NCBI RefSeq assembly: GCF_017897595.1
Contig: NZ_JAGKIK010000007.1
Location: 1-64,000, forward strand
Direction of reading: 5' to 3'
From: Aquimarina sp. U1-2
GTDB lineage: Bacteria; Bacteroidota; Bacteroidia; Flavobacteriales; Flavobacteriaceae
DNA: 64,000 nucleotides
In this document: piece by piece, positions 34,020 through 44,746 of the stretch
Position numbering within the stretch: position 1 is the first letter of the stretch
How the letters are laid out: every line of letters begins with the position of its first letter
Program-made: the position numbers and the translations under genes
Notes under the pieces: model-generated
Databases searched by the model: none
Told to the model about the DNA's origin: nothing
What the model saw: the letters and a program-made list of their open reading frames with translations, nothing else

Positions 34020-36860
34020 ATGATTGAATCAGAAGAAAATATTGAAGTTTTAGGAGCACGTGTTCATAATCTTAAAAATTTAGATGTCACTATTCCTAGA
34101 GAAAAACTTGTGGTCATTACAGGATTGTCGGGGTCTGGTAAATCATCTTTGGCCTTTGATACTATCTATGCAGAAGGACAACGACGGTACATTGAAACTT
34201 TTTCGGCTTATGCGCGCCAATTTTTGGGTGGATTAGAGCGACCCGATGTAGATAAAATAGATGGCCTCTCTCCTGTTATTGCGATAGAACAAAAGACGAC
34301 CAGTAAAAGTCCGCGTAGTACTGTAGGTACGATTACTGAAATATATGATTTTCTAAGATTACTTTTCTCGCGAGGTAGTGATGCATATAGTTACAATACC
34401 GGTGAAAAAATGGTAAGCTATAGTGATGAACAAATAAAAGATCTCATTTTAAAAGATTTTGCCAATAAGAAAATAAATGTTTTAGCACCTGTAGTACGTT
34501 CGAGAAAAGGTCACTATCGAGAATTGTTTGAACAAATTGCAAAACAGGGATTTGTAAAGGTAAGAACAGATGGAGCAATAAGAGACATCACCAAAGGAAT
34601 GAAGCTCGATCGCTATAAAACTCATGATGTTGAAATTGTAATCGATAGATTGAAGGTAACAAAGGATCAAGAGAACTCAAAACGACTTATGGAAACCATT
34701 AATACCGCTATGTATCACGGTGATGATGTGTTGATGGTTATCGAGCAAGAATCTGAAACCGTTCGATTTTTTAGTCGAAATTTGATGTGTCCTTCGAGCG
34801 GTATCTCCTACCCTAATCCAGAACCAAACAATTTTTCATTTAACTCTCCAAAAGGTGCATGTCCGAAATGCAATGGAATAGGCACGTTACACGAAGTGAA
34901 TTTGAAAAAGATCATTCCGGATACTTCTAAATCTATCAAAAACGGAGGGTTAGTCCCACACGGTCCTCAGAAAAAAAATTGGGCATTTAAACAATTAGAA
35001 TTTATTGCACAGCGCTACAATTTTAAGCTTAGTGACCCAATTAAGAAAATTCCTGAAGAAGCTATGCAGGTTATTCTGTATGGTGGAAAGGATAAGTTTA
35101 GTGTGGATAGTAAGACTTTAGGTGTTACCAGAGACTATAAAATTGATTTTGAAGGAGTAGTAACCTTTATAGAAAACACCTATGCTAACAATGATTCTAC
35201 TTCCCTACGCAGGTGGGCACGAGATTTCATGGATAACGTAATATGCCCCGAATGTAAAGGGTCTCGATTACGCAAAGAATCATTGTATTTTAAGGTTAAT
35301 AAGAAAAACATTGCAGAACTGGCGGCAATGGATATTATCGAGCTTACAGAGTGGTTTAAAGCGCTTCCTAGTCAATTAAGCGAAAAACAAAAGCAAATCT
35401 CTGGTGAAATATTAAAAGAAATAAATGCCAGGCTTCAGTTTTTGGTAGATGTCGGACTTACTTATTTATCCTTAAACCGAAGTAGTAAATCGCTATCAGG
35501 TGGTGAGGCTCAGCGTATTCGGTTAGCTACTCAAATAGGCTCGCAGTTAGTTGGTGTACTCTATATCTTAGATGAACCTAGCATTGGGTTGCATCAAAGA
35601 GATAATGAAAAACTAATCAATTCGCTCATACAATTGCGCGATATTGGCAATTCGGTAATCGTTGTAGAACACGATAAAGATATGATCGAACGTGCAGATC
35701 ATGTGATTGATATAGGACCGTTTGCAGGAAAACATGGTGGCGAAATTATTAGCGAAGGAACGCCTGAAGAGCTACAACAACACAATACATTGACCGCAGC
35801 GTATCTAAACGGAAAAAAACAAATAGAAATTCCGAAGAAACGTCGCAAAGGAAATGGAAAAAAAATAGTACTTCAAGGAGCTACTGGCAATAACTTAAAA
35901 AATGTTTCCATAGATTTACCTTTGGGAAAAATGATAGCTGTTACCGGAGTTTCGGGTAGTGGCAAATCTACATTGATTAACGAAACCCTCTACCCTATAC
36001 TTAATGCGCATTATTTTAATGGGGTAAAAAAACCTATGCCCTATAAAAGTATTAAAGGTCTCGAACACTCAGACAAGGTCATAGATATCAATCAATCACC
36101 TATAGGCCGCACACCACGCTCTAATCCGGCTACATATACAGGAGTATTTTCTGAAATAAGAAGTTTATTTGCCAAAACACCAGAAGCTATGATTCGAGGT
36201 TATAAACCTGGGAGATTTAGTTTTAATGTAGCAGGCGGTCGTTGCGAAACTTGCAAGGGTGGTGGTTTACGAGTTATCGAAATGAACTTTTTACCAGATG
36301 TATACGTAGAATGTGAAACATGCCAGGGCAAACGCTTTAACCGAGAAACTCTTGAAATAAGATACAAAGGAAAATCTATATCCGACGTTTTGGAGATGAC
36401 TATCAATGAAGCCTGTACCTTTTTTGAACATATTCCTAAAATTTCAAGAAAATTAAAAACCATTAAAAACGTTGGTCTGGGGTATATTACTTTAGGACAA
36501 CAATCGACTACCCTATCAGGTGGTGAAGCCCAACGAATTAAATTAGCTTCAGAACTATCAAAAAGAGATACGGGAAACACATTTTATATACTTGATGAAC
36601 CTACCACAGGACTTCATTTTGAAGATATAAGAGTTCTGATGGAGGTATTAAACAAACTTGTAGATAAAGGAAATACGGTTTTGATTATCGAACATAATTT
36701 GGATGTAGTTAAAATGGCTGATTATATTATTGACATAGGTTATGAAGGAGGTCGAAACGGAGGTCAGGTCGTAGCCAAAGGTACGCCAGAAGAGATTATA
36801 AAAAATGACAAAAGCTATACTGCTAAATTTCTTAAGAAAGAATTGGGTATTTTAAACTAA
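34020..36860 (+). CDS. uvrA: excinuclease ABC subunit UvrA
   Basis: The damage-recognition ATPase of nucleotide excision repair. 946 residues with two ABC modules: Walker [15 protein letters not shown] (about 34-47) and [14 protein letters not shown] (about 642-655), both LSGGEAQR signatures, and the second zinc finger [11 protein letters not shown] ... [11 protein letters not shown] intact. In the first zinc-finger position the motif is [12 protein letters not shown] ... GACPKCNG, so the second cysteine of the first CxxC is Ser. I recall this variant in other Bacteroidota UvrA proteins. The flanking LOG gene begins 11 nt after the stop. Confidence 0.96.
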   Translation: MIESEENIEVLGARVHNLKNLDVTIPREKLVVITGLSGSGKSSLAFDTIYAEGQRRYIETFSAYARQFLGGLERPDVDKIDGLSPVIAIEQKTTSKSPRSTVGTITEIYDFLRLLFSRGSDAYSYNTGEKMVSYSDEQIKDLILKDFANKKINVLAPVVRSRKGHYRELFEQIAKQGFVKVRTDGAIRDITKGMKLDRYKTHDVEIVIDRLKVTKDQENSKRLMETINTAMYHGDDVLMVIEQESETVRFFSRNLMCPSSGISYPNPEPNNFSFNSPKGACPKCNGIGTLHEVNLKKIIPDTSKSIKNGGLVPHGPQKKNWAFKQLEFIAQRYNFKLSDPIKKIPEEAMQVILYGGKDKFSVDSKTLGVTRDYKIDFEGVVTFIENTYANNDSTSLRRWARDFMDNVICPECKGSRLRKESLYFKVNKKNIAELAAMDIIELTEWFKALPSQLSEKQKQISGEILKEINARLQFLVDVGLTYLSLNRSSKSLSGGEAQRIRLATQIGSQLVGVLYILDEPSIGLHQRDNEKLINSLIQLRDIGNSVIVVEHDKDMIERADHVIDIGPFAGKHGGEIISEGTPEELQQHNTLTAAYLNGKKQIEIPKKRRKGNGKKIVLQGATGNNLKNVSIDLPLGKMIAVTGVSGSGKSTLINETLYPILNAHYFNGVKKPMPYKSIKGLEHSDKVIDINQSPIGRTPRSNPATYTGVFSEIRSLFAKTPEAMIRGYKPGRFSFNVAGGRCETCKGGGLRVIEMNFLPDVYVECETCQGKRFNRETLEIRYKGKSISDVLEMTINEACTFFEHIPKISRKLKTIKNVGLGYITLGQQSTTLSGGEAQRIKLASELSKRDTGNTFYILDEPTTGLHFEDIRVLMEVLNKLVDKGNTVLIIEHNLDVVKMADYIIDIGYEGGRNGGQVVAKGTPEEIIKNDKSYTAKFLKKELGILN

Positions 36861-36871
36861 AGATATTTATA

Positions 36872-37561
36872 ATGAGAGAACAACAGCATCACAAAGGTTG
36901 GAACGAAATAAAAACCAACGACTCCTGGGCAATTTTCAAAATTATGGGAGAGTTTGTGAGTGGATTTGAAAAAATGAGTAAAATTGGGCCTTGTGTATCT
37001 ATATTTGGATCAGCGCGAACCAAAACCGATCACAAATATTATCAACTTGCTGTAGCTATTGCTAAAAAAATTGTGGACAATGGATATGGTGTAATTACCG
37101 GTGGAGGTCCTGGTATTATGGAAGCCGGAAATAAAGGAGCACACCTTGGTGGTGGTACCTCGGTCGGGTTAAATATTGACTTGCCATTTGAGCAGCATGA
37201 TAATCCTTATATTGATAGTGATAAAAGTTTGGATTTTGACTATTTTTTTGTTCGTAAAGTAATGTTTGTCAAATATTCACAAGGTTTTGTAGTAATGCCT
37301 GGCGGTTTTGGAACATTAGATGAACTCTTTGAAGCCATGACACTAATACAAACAAAAAAAATTGATAAATTTCCTATCATTTTAGTAGGTACAGACTTTT
37401 GGGGTGGTCTTATGGATTGGATAAAGAATACGTTATTAGATCTTTTTCAAAACATTAGCCCTGGCGATCTGGATCTTATTCACGTAGTCGATACGCCAGA
37501 AGAAGTGCTTCAGATCCTTGATAAATTTTATGCAGAATATAATTTAAGCCCAAATTTTTGA
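36872..37561 (+). CDS. LOG family (TIGR00730) Rossmann-fold protein
   Basis: A 229-residue protein of the LOG/lysine-decarboxylase-like family: VSIFGSARTKTDHKYYQ, VITGGGPGIMEAGNKGAHLGGG, and PGGFGTLDELFEAMTLIQT. In plants and bacteria this fold acts as a cytokinin riboside-5'-monophosphate phosphoribohydrolase, cleaving nucleoside monophosphates; the true bacterial substrate here is unknown. It lies 11 nt after uvrA and is probably in the same transcript. Confidence 0.92.
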   Translation: MREQQHHKGWNEIKTNDSWAIFKIMGEFVSGFEKMSKIGPCVSIFGSARTKTDHKYYQLAVAIAKKIVDNGYGVITGGGPGIMEAGNKGAHLGGGTSVGLNIDLPFEQHDNPYIDSDKSLDFDYFFVRKVMFVKYSQGFVVMPGGFGTLDELFEAMTLIQTKKIDKFPIILVGTDFWGGLMDWIKNTLLDLFQNISPGDLDLIHVVDTPEEVLQILDKFYAEYNLSPNF

Positions 37562-37631
37562 AACATCTATCTACAAAAAGAGTTATTGGTTATATGAACT
37601 TCTTAAAACTTAACTTTCGTTATTCTAAAAT

Positions 37632-40460
37632 TTGAAAACCTACACAGTTTACCATATCATTTTTTTGTTATTTATAATTTTTTCGGCATCAGCTCAAAAC
37701 AACATTAGTATTCATGCTGAGCTTGATGCAGAACGAAAGATATTAACAATAGAACAAGAAATTAGGTACACCAATACTTCTAATGATACACTCGACACTA
37801 TTTTTTTTCATGATTGGGCGAATAGCTTTTCGAGTAAAACTACACCGCTTGGCGAGCGATTTTCTGAAGATTTTTTAAAGCGCTTCTATTTCGCAAAAAA
37901 AAATGAAAGAGGAAGCACAATCATTCAAAATATAACCGATGCAGCATCTAACCCATTAAAATGGGGGCGCCATAAAGGCATATCTGATATCATTTGGATA
38001 GCATGCACAAAACCACTATACCCCGGAGAAAGCCAGTTCTTTAACTTAAAATATAAGATTAAAATTGCGAGTGGTAAATTTACCAGGTATGGGTACCATC
38101 CTAATGGAAATTTTGATCTCAAATATTGGTATATCATGCCAGCCATTTATGATCATGAATGGAACATTTATAGCCATAAAAATCTGGATGATTTATACGC
38201 TCCGATATCCAATTACCAAATAGACATAACAATCCCAGATGGATATCATATTGTTAGTGAATTAAACAAGGAAATCGCATTACAGATTGATGAAAACAAT
38301 ACGAAAACAATAAAACTAAGCGGTAAGAATCGAAATGAAGTCAATCTCTATATCGAGCGTACCGGTTCATTTTATAGTTTTAAAACCAATACTATAGAAT
38401 TTCTGAGTAATATTGAAGATAATGATTTAATGCCCGAAATGAAAATAGTTGCGGTAGATAAAATACTTAGCTTCTTACAAAAAAAATTAGGTCAATACCC
38501 TTTTGACAAAATAGTAGTTTCTGAAAGCGATTATAAAAATAATCCAGTATACGGTTTAAATCAACTTCCTGACTTTTTGAGACCTTACCCAGACGGTTTT
38601 CAATTCGAAATTAAGCAACTTAAAGCCATTACCGAAAAATTTCTCGAAAACACGTTAATTATTGATCAGCGACATGATGCATGGATAAAAGATGCGATTC
38701 ACATCTATTTGATGATGTCCTATACCGAGCAGTTTTATCCTGATATGAAAATTATTGGTAAATTAAGTAAGGTGATCGGGTTACGATGGTTTCACGTCGC
38801 CGATTTGGATTTTAATGATCAATATTTTCTAGCCTATAAGAATATGGCAAGATTATTTTTAGATCAACCATTATCAACACCAAAGGATGAACTCGTAAAA
38901 TTTAATCAAAATATTGCCAATGCTTATAAAGCTGGTGTTGGTTTTAAATACCTTGAAGATTATCTAGAAGACAGCACTATTATTGATGCAAGTATTAAAG
39001 CCTTCTACACTCAAAATACTTTACAGCAAACCAATTCAAATGCATTTAGAGACATTGTAGAATCAAAATCTAATAAAGATGTAGCGTGGTTTTTTGATGA
39101 TTTTATCACTTCTAATAAAAAAATAGACTTTAAAATTAAATCGGTTAAGAAAAGAAAGGATTCTATTGAAGTAACGATCAAAAATAAGAGAAACAATACT
39201 ATGCCGGTGTCTCTTTCTGCCCTTCGAAAAAAAGAACCGGTTTCTAAGACATGGATTACCGATATAACCGATACCAAAACCGTTAAAATTGCAAACGAAG
39301 GAATTACCAAACTCGTGCTCGATTATGAACAAAACATTCCTGAGGTTAATCGTCGTAACAATTACAGAAATTTAAAATGGATATTTAACAAACCTATCCA
39401 ATTCAGAATATTAGAAGACGTAGAAGATCCCAGATACAGTCAGTTATTTGTAATCCCTGAATTTGAATTTAATGTATACGATGGCTTTGTTGTAGCAGGA
39501 AAATTTTATAATAAGTCTATCATTCGACGTGATTTCGAATTTAATGTTGCTCCGGCCTACGGTTTTAAATCGAATAGGTTATTAGGTTCTGCCACTTTTT
39601 CTTTAAGAGATCAAATAGCAGAGCATGGCCTCTACCAGATTCGATATAGCATAAATGGTAACATGTTTAGTTATGCTCCCGATTTGTTATTTAGAAGATT
39701 ATCAACATCAACAAGTTTTCTTTTCAGACCAAAAAATCTTCGCTCTAATGTAAAACAAAAGCTTACGCTTCGAAATGTTAATGTTTTTAGAGATAGGGAC
39801 GAAGAAAATCCTGTAGAAACTCCGGATTACAATATTTTTAATGCCCGTTACCTGTATTCAGATTTTAATCTTCTCGATTTTATGGGATATTCAGTAGATT
39901 ATCAGATATCCAAAAACTTTAGCAAGTTATCTACTACTATAAATTATAGGAAGTTGTTTTTAAATAACCGACAACTAAATCTTCGTCTATTTGCCGGTGC
40001 CTTTGTATTTAATGATACCGAGAAAGACGGTGATTTTTTTAGTTTTGCTCTAGACCGACCTACTGACTATCTTTTTGATTTCAATTATTTGGGACGTAGT
40101 GAAGATACTGGTCTGGTAAGCCAGCAAATTATTATTGCTGAAGGTGGTTTTAAATCTCAATTAGAGTTTCCGTTTGCCAATCAATGGATGACCACACTCA
40201 ATGCAAATACTAATATATGGAATTGGATTTATGCTTATGGTGATATTGGTATTGTAAAAAATAAAGGGAATTCGGCTAAATATGTATATGATGCCGGGGT
40301 TCGATTAAGCTTAGTGGCAGATTATTTTGAACTCTTTTTCCCGGTTGTATCGAATAAAGGATGGGAAATAGCCCAGCCTAATTACGATCAGCAAATTAGA
40401 TTTATCATCACTCTTAGTCCAGAAACGCTTATCGGGCTTTTTACTAGAGAATGGTATTAA
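37632..40460 (+). CDS. M1 aminopeptidase-like protein without zinc ligands
   Basis: A 942-residue exported protein (signal peptide about 1-21, ending FSASAQ; start codon TTG). Residues about 25-490 align in order with M1 aminopeptidases: N-terminal beta domain, then KAITEKFLEN where HExxH is expected, WIKDAIHIYLMMSYTEQFYPD, and YKAGVGFKYLEDYLED. At the HExxH position the first His is Thr and the second is Leu, while the Glu remains, so zinc binding is unlikely. The last 350 residues look beta-barrel-like (LRSNVKQKLTLRNVNVF to LIGLFTREWY). Probably a non-peptidase outer-membrane or periplasmic protein. It follows the LOG gene by 70 nt. Confidence 0.75.
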   Translation: MKTYTVYHIIFLLFIIFSASAQNNISIHAELDAERKILTIEQEIRYTNTSNDTLDTIFFHDWANSFSSKTTPLGERFSEDFLKRFYFAKKNERGSTIIQNITDAASNPLKWGRHKGISDIIWIACTKPLYPGESQFFNLKYKIKIASGKFTRYGYHPNGNFDLKYWYIMPAIYDHEWNIYSHKNLDDLYAPISNYQIDITIPDGYHIVSELNKEIALQIDENNTKTIKLSGKNRNEVNLYIERTGSFYSFKTNTIEFLSNIEDNDLMPEMKIVAVDKILSFLQKKLGQYPFDKIVVSESDYKNNPVYGLNQLPDFLRPYPDGFQFEIKQLKAITEKFLENTLIIDQRHDAWIKDAIHIYLMMSYTEQFYPDMKIIGKLSKVIGLRWFHVADLDFNDQYFLAYKNMARLFLDQPLSTPKDELVKFNQNIANAYKAGVGFKYLEDYLEDSTIIDASIKAFYTQNTLQQTNSNAFRDIVESKSNKDVAWFFDDFITSNKKIDFKIKSVKKRKDSIEVTIKNKRNNTMPVSLSALRKKEPVSKTWITDITDTKTVKIANEGITKLVLDYEQNIPEVNRRNNYRNLKWIFNKPIQFRILEDVEDPRYSQLFVIPEFEFNVYDGFVVAGKFYNKSIIRRDFEFNVAPAYGFKSNRLLGSATFSLRDQIAEHGLYQIRYSINGNMFSYAPDLLFRRLSTSTSFLFRPKNLRSNVKQKLTLRNVNVFRDRDEENPVETPDYNIFNARYLYSDFNLLDFMGYSVDYQISKNFSKLSTTINYRKLFLNNRQLNLRLFAGAFVFNDTEKDGDFFSFALDRPTDYLFDFNYLGRSEDTGLVSQQIIIAEGGFKSQLEFPFANQWMTTLNANTNIWNWIYAYGDIGIVKNKGNSAKYVYDAGVRLSLVADYFELFFPVVSNKGWEIAQPNYDQQIRFIITLSPETLIGLFTREWY

Positions 40461-40605
40461 TGCCATTTGGAATTACTAAATAATTCAAATGTGAAAACTT
40501 TGAATAATTGTTAATCAATCCTTAAAAATAGCTTCCAAAAAAATAAATTCTCAATAAAATACAGTTTTATTTAAAGAATATTCAACAAAATTAAGAATTT
40601 GAGCC

Positions 40606-40636
40606 TTGCAATTCGTTGGTATTTTTGCTAAATTTG
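40606..40636 (+). promoter_or_regulatory. promoter of the E1 fusion gene (TTG-N20-TAAATTTG)
   Basis: TTG at 40606-40608 and TAAATTTG at 40629-40636 are spaced 20 nt, fitting the Bacteroidota housekeeping promoter. The -7 box is 22 nt upstream of the ATG at 40659. Confidence 0.6.
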
Positions 40637-40658
40637 CAAATCTAAAATCATCGCTCGT

Positions 40659-43073
40659 ATGCAACCTGAAACTATAAGCTCATCTAACATATCTTTTGAA
40701 GAATACAGAAATCAAATACTTAGAGATTTCAAAATTGCATGTATTAGTAGAGAATGTAGCTTATTAGGTAGACGAGAGGTTTTGACGGGTAAATCAAAAT
40801 TTGGAATTTTTGGAGGCGGAAAAGAATTACCCCAGCTAGCGATGGCGAGGGTTTTCCAGAATGGCGATTTCAGATCGGGTTATTACAGGGATCAAACTTT
40901 CATGATGGCGATTGATCAATATAGTGTAGATCAATTTTTTGCAGGTCTTTATGCACATACCGATATTGAAAGAGAACCTTTTGCAGCGGGTCGACAAATG
41001 GGTGGTCATTTTGCCACGCATAGTCTTAATGAAGATGGAAGCTGGAAAAAACTTGCGCAACAAAAAAATTCAAGTTCAGATATATCACCTACGGCAGGTC
41101 AAATGCCCAGACTTTTGGGATTGGCTCAGGCTTCAAAAGTGTATCGTAACGAACAAAGCGTTGTAGATTTTTCTGATTTCTCAAATAAGGGGAATGAAGT
41201 AGCATGGGGCACTATAGGCAACGCAAGTACAAGTGAAGGTTTATTTTGGGAAACCGTAAATGCAGGCGGCGTTCTTCAAGTTCCTATGGTAATTAGTATT
41301 TGGGATGACGAATATGGTATTTCTGTGCATGCAAAACACCAAACGACCAAAGAAGATATTTCTCTAATATTAGAAGGTTTTAGACGAGACGAACAGCATG
41401 AAGGCTACGAAATTCTTAAAGTTAATGGTTGGGACTATCCTGCCTTAATTGAAACTTATGAAAAAGCAGACAGGCTCGCTAGAAAAGAACATATCCCGGT
41501 TATAATTCATGTTAAAGAGCTTACACAACCCCAGGGGCATTCTACCTCTGGATCGCATGAACGCTATAAAAGTGAAGAACGTCTAAATTGGGAGAGACAG
41601 CACGATTGCAATCGAAAATTTAAAGAATGGATTATCGAGCGAAATATCGCTACCGAAGATGAATTACTTGCTCTCGAAAAAGCTGCCAAAAAAGAAGTTC
41701 GCAAAGGTAAAAATGAAGCCTGGAATGCCTACCTTTCAGAAATAAAAGCAGAGCAAAAAGAAGCATTAGATCTTCTTCACCAAGTAGAAACTAAAAGCGC
41801 GAACAAAAATTTTATCTCACCCGTTATACAAACATTAGCGGCAAAAGAAGATCCGATTCGCAAAGATATTCTTGAAGCGACTAGAAAAACATTACGGTAC
41901 CTTACTCACGAAATCTTTGAAGAAAAATCTGCACTTCAAAATTGGATTAATCAATATATAGCACACGTACAGCCCAAATATAGTGATCACTTATATAACG
42001 ATTTTGATTCTGGAGCTACAAAAATCAAAGAAGTTAAGGCAAAATATAATGAGCATACCGAGTTAGTTGATGGTCGAATTATCATACGTGATAATTTTGA
42101 AAATATATTTGACAGAATACCCGAAACACTAATTTTTGGAGAAGATAGCGGTAAAATAGGTGATGTAAACCAAGGACTTGAAGGTTTGCAAGAAAAATTC
42201 GGCGATATTAGAATTTCAGATACAGGTATTCGTGAGGCAACCATTATTGGGCAAGGTATCGGAATGGCGATGCGCGGGCTTCGACCTATTGCAGAGATTC
42301 AGTATTTAGATTATATACTGTATTGTGTACAAGGATTAAGTGACGATTTGGCTACGTTACGCTATCGCACATTTGCAAAACAAAAAGCACCTTTAATCGT
42401 AAGAACACGAGGACATCGCCTAGAAGGCATATGGCATTCAGGTTCTCAAATGGGCGGTCTTATTCATTTGCTTAGAGGGATGTATATATTAGTACCCAGA
42501 AATATGACCAAAGCAGCCGGTTTCTATAACACATTATTAGATAGCGATGAACCTGCTCTTGTAGTCGAATGTTTGAATGGATATCGTTTAAAAGAAAAGA
42601 TGCCCTCTAATTTATCAGAAATTAGAACGCCAATCGGCATCGTAGAAACTGTTAAACAAGGAAAAGATATTACCTTGGTGTCTTATGGTTCTACATTGCG
42701 ATTAGTCGAGCAAGCTGCAAAAGAATTAACAACTGTAGGTATCGATGCAGAGGTTATCGATGTACAGTCTTTAGTTCCGTTTGACCTTAATCATGATATC
42801 GTAAAAAGTATCGCAAAAACGAATAGAGTGCTCATTATAGATGAAGATGTACCCGGCGGAGCAACAGGATATATACTACACAAGCTCATAGATGAACAAA
42901 ACATCTATCAATACCTGGATAGTAAGCCACAAACATTAAGCGCCCGACCCCACAGACCTGCATTCGGAACCGATGGGGATTATTTTAGCAAACCCTCAAT
43001 AGAAGATATTTTTGAAGTCACATATCAGATAATGTCAGAGGCAGACCCTAAAAATTATCCAGAACTACGATAA
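40659..43073 (+). CDS. alpha-ketoacid dehydrogenase E1, fused alpha and beta subunits
   Basis: An 804-residue fusion of E1 alpha and E1 beta of a branched-chain 2-oxoacid dehydrogenase-type complex, using thiamine diphosphate. The alpha half (about 1-380) has AAGRQMGGHFATHS, GNASTSEGLFWETVNAGG (TPP region) and SIWDDEYGISVHAK; the beta half (about 470-800) has FGEDSGKIGDVNQGLEGLQEKFG, IAEIQYLDYILYCVQ and VIDVQSLVPFD. The E2 and E3 subunits are not adjacent. Single-chain E1 is common in Bacteroidota and decarboxylates branched 2-oxoacids for iso-branched fatty acids, but the exact substrate is inferred. Confidence 0.93.
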   Translation: MQPETISSSNISFEEYRNQILRDFKIACISRECSLLGRREVLTGKSKFGIFGGGKELPQLAMARVFQNGDFRSGYYRDQTFMMAIDQYSVDQFFAGLYAHTDIEREPFAAGRQMGGHFATHSLNEDGSWKKLAQQKNSSSDISPTAGQMPRLLGLAQASKVYRNEQSVVDFSDFSNKGNEVAWGTIGNASTSEGLFWETVNAGGVLQVPMVISIWDDEYGISVHAKHQTTKEDISLILEGFRRDEQHEGYEILKVNGWDYPALIETYEKADRLARKEHIPVIIHVKELTQPQGHSTSGSHERYKSEERLNWERQHDCNRKFKEWIIERNIATEDELLALEKAAKKEVRKGKNEAWNAYLSEIKAEQKEALDLLHQVETKSANKNFISPVIQTLAAKEDPIRKDILEATRKTLRYLTHEIFEEKSALQNWINQYIAHVQPKYSDHLYNDFDSGATKIKEVKAKYNEHTELVDGRIIIRDNFENIFDRIPETLIFGEDSGKIGDVNQGLEGLQEKFGDIRISDTGIREATIIGQGIGMAMRGLRPIAEIQYLDYILYCVQGLSDDLATLRYRTFAKQKAPLIVRTRGHRLEGIWHSGSQMGGLIHLLRGMYILVPRNMTKAAGFYNTLLDSDEPALVVECLNGYRLKEKMPSNLSEIRTPIGIVETVKQGKDITLVSYGSTLRLVEQAAKELTTVGIDAEVIDVQSLVPFDLNHDIVKSIAKTNRVLIIDEDVPGGATGYILHKLIDEQNIYQYLDSKPQTLSARPHRPAFGTDGDYFSKPSIEDIFEVTYQIMSEADPKNYPELR

Positions 43074-43075
43074 AA

Positions 43076-43696
43076 TTATTGAAAATCTTCTATTTTAATA
43101 CGTTTTCCGTCTTTATACGATATCACAAAAATTCTTTTATCAAGTAAACCAGATTGTATCAAGGTTTTTCTAAAACTTTGTGCTTCGGGAAGTGTTGCAA
43201 ATATGCCCAAACTCAACTTATAGAGAGCATCATCACTATAGACTAAAGTATTTGTAAATTTTTCTGAAACTGAAGATATCTTTTGGTCATTTAGTGCTTT
43301 AATTTGTACAGAGTATATAGTATCCCTTTGAATCATTTTACGATATAAATGAACGTGTTCAACTTCTCGAATCTTTGCTTTTTCAGTTTTTAAAGACGCC
43401 AATTCTAGCTGAGCCGCTTGCAATTCATTTTGAACCGAAGACAATTTCCTAGCAAATTCATTTTCTGACATATCACTAGAAGAAGACTTGTTTGAATAAA
43501 ATGCATTGGCTACTAGAAAAACAGCTAATAATAAAAAAATTACTGAAAACGATCCATATAATCTGTTTGTTTTTTTACTCTTTTTAAGTCTTTTAGCCTC
43601 GAACTCTAGTATTTCTTCAAGCTCTTGCTGTTTAACTTCAGATTTTTCTATTTGATTGTGTAGGGATAAAAGATCCTCATCTTTAATAACCTTCAT
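43076..43696 (-). CDS. coiled-coil membrane protein with SPOR-like C-terminus
   Basis: A 206-residue protein: cytoplasmic charged coil (LLSLHNQIEKSEVKQQELEEILEFEAKRLKKSKK, 10-42), one membrane helix (about 47-67, LYGSFSVIFLLLAVFLVANAF), then coiled coil, and a C-terminal segment YKLSLGIFATLPEAQSFRKTLIQSGLLDKRIFVISY that resembles a SPOR domain. Its N-terminal 70 residues are paralogous to the next gene upstream, so the two arose by tandem duplication. Function unknown; SPOR domains bind denuded peptidoglycan. Confidence 0.7.
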   Translation of the reverse strand: MKVIKDEDLLSLHNQIEKSEVKQQELEEILEFEAKRLKKSKKTNRLYGSFSVIFLLLAVFLVANAFYSNKSSSSDMSENEFARKLSSVQNELQAAQLELASLKTEKAKIREVEHVHLYRKMIQRDTIYSVQIKALNDQKISSVSEKFTNTLVYSDDALYKLSLGIFATLPEAQSFRKTLIQSGLLDKRIFVISYKDGKRIKIEDFQ

Positions 43697-43751
43697 GTGT
43701 TGGGGTAGTTTATGGGGTTATAATACCTATTGTAAAGATAACGAATTACGC

Positions 43752-44540
43752 CTAAAGGAGTTTTTGCTGACTGATTTTATATACGACTCCATTACTTATT
43801 TCTAGAATTAAAACAGGATTACTCTTGATTATTTTCTGAAATGCTTTTAACGGAAAACCATTCGAAATTTGATTTATACTTTCAATCCGTACTCTCGCTT
43901 TATCGTCAAGTTCTAAAATTCTAGTTGTAGAATTTTGGTTGTGAATATAATAATTATTAAATAAATAATACAAAGTATCTCCTTTTTTGTCAATATCGTA
44001 TTCTGCTTCACCGTATTCTTTAGCTTTCTTTACAGCCTTTCTACCTTCATAATATTCTATAAAATCGGCTTCGATAAATAGGGCATCATTACTTTTGTAC
44101 GCTCTTTTTACGTAACTAAACTGTCTTTTAAAATCAAAATTTGATGTACTACTGCTGTCTTTTGATATAGCATCGAGCTTTGATTCTCTATCATTTTTTA
44201 AAGTGTCCTGTAGTTTATGGCTAGAATAACTTTGTTTAGAAACTGCCGTTCTAAGTTTTAATAACTCATGTTGTAAAGAATCATTTATTACTCGCAACTT
44301 CTCTATTTCGTCGGCATTTTCTGAAGAAAAAGAGGTATCGTTTTTGATAAAATAGAAACTACTAGCTGCCATCAATATAATGAGTCCTACAATCAAGATG
44401 AAGTATAGATTACTAATTTTTTTACTTTTTCTTAAATCTTTTGAAATCGATAATAATCGATCTTCCATTTTTTGCTGCTTGATATCAGTTTTTTCGATCT
44501 GATAATGCATCGATAAAATTTCTTCTTCTTTTTTGTCCAT
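43752..44540 (-). CDS. coiled-coil membrane protein, tandem paralogue
   Basis: A 262-residue protein with the same N-terminal module as the downstream gene: ILSMHYQIEKTDIKQQKMEDRLLSISKDLRKSKKISNLY, membrane helix at about 47-67, and a second coil (IEKLRVINDSLQHELLKLR). The C-terminal 130 residues (FSYVKRAYKSNDALFIEADFIEYYEGRKAVKKAKEYGEAEYD to EISNGVVYKISQQKLL) are unlike the SPOR-like one, mostly beta. Function unknown. The 55-nt spacing suggests an operon with the paralogue. Confidence 0.7.
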   Translation of the reverse strand: MDKKEEEILSMHYQIEKTDIKQQKMEDRLLSISKDLRKSKKISNLYFILIVGLIILMAASSFYFIKNDTSFSSENADEIEKLRVINDSLQHELLKLRTAVSKQSYSSHKLQDTLKNDRESKLDAISKDSSSTSNFDFKRQFSYVKRAYKSNDALFIEADFIEYYEGRKAVKKAKEYGEAEYDIDKKGDTLYYLFNNYYIHNQNSTTRILELDDKARVRIESINQISNGFPLKAFQKIIKSNPVLILEISNGVVYKISQQKLL

Positions 44541-44746
44541 ATTGTTGCTAATTTTCCCTTTCGTAATTATGAACGTATTTAAAGTTTTAGAGATCAGTTA
44601 TTAGTTACCTACCAGAATAAGTCGTATAGTACTACTGTCTGTTTAAGCCTTCGTCAGAGCTTAGACAGGCTCAACAATCGAAACCTAATTTACGAACGTG
44701 AAAAGTTCTCGGCTGCGCTCGAACGAATGTGTCTGCGATAACATTC

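Noticed and set aside
44639-44668. Inverted repeat CTGTTTAAGC/GCTTAGACAG after menB as terminator
   Set aside because: Stem with a mismatch and no U-run on either strand; not enough to call.
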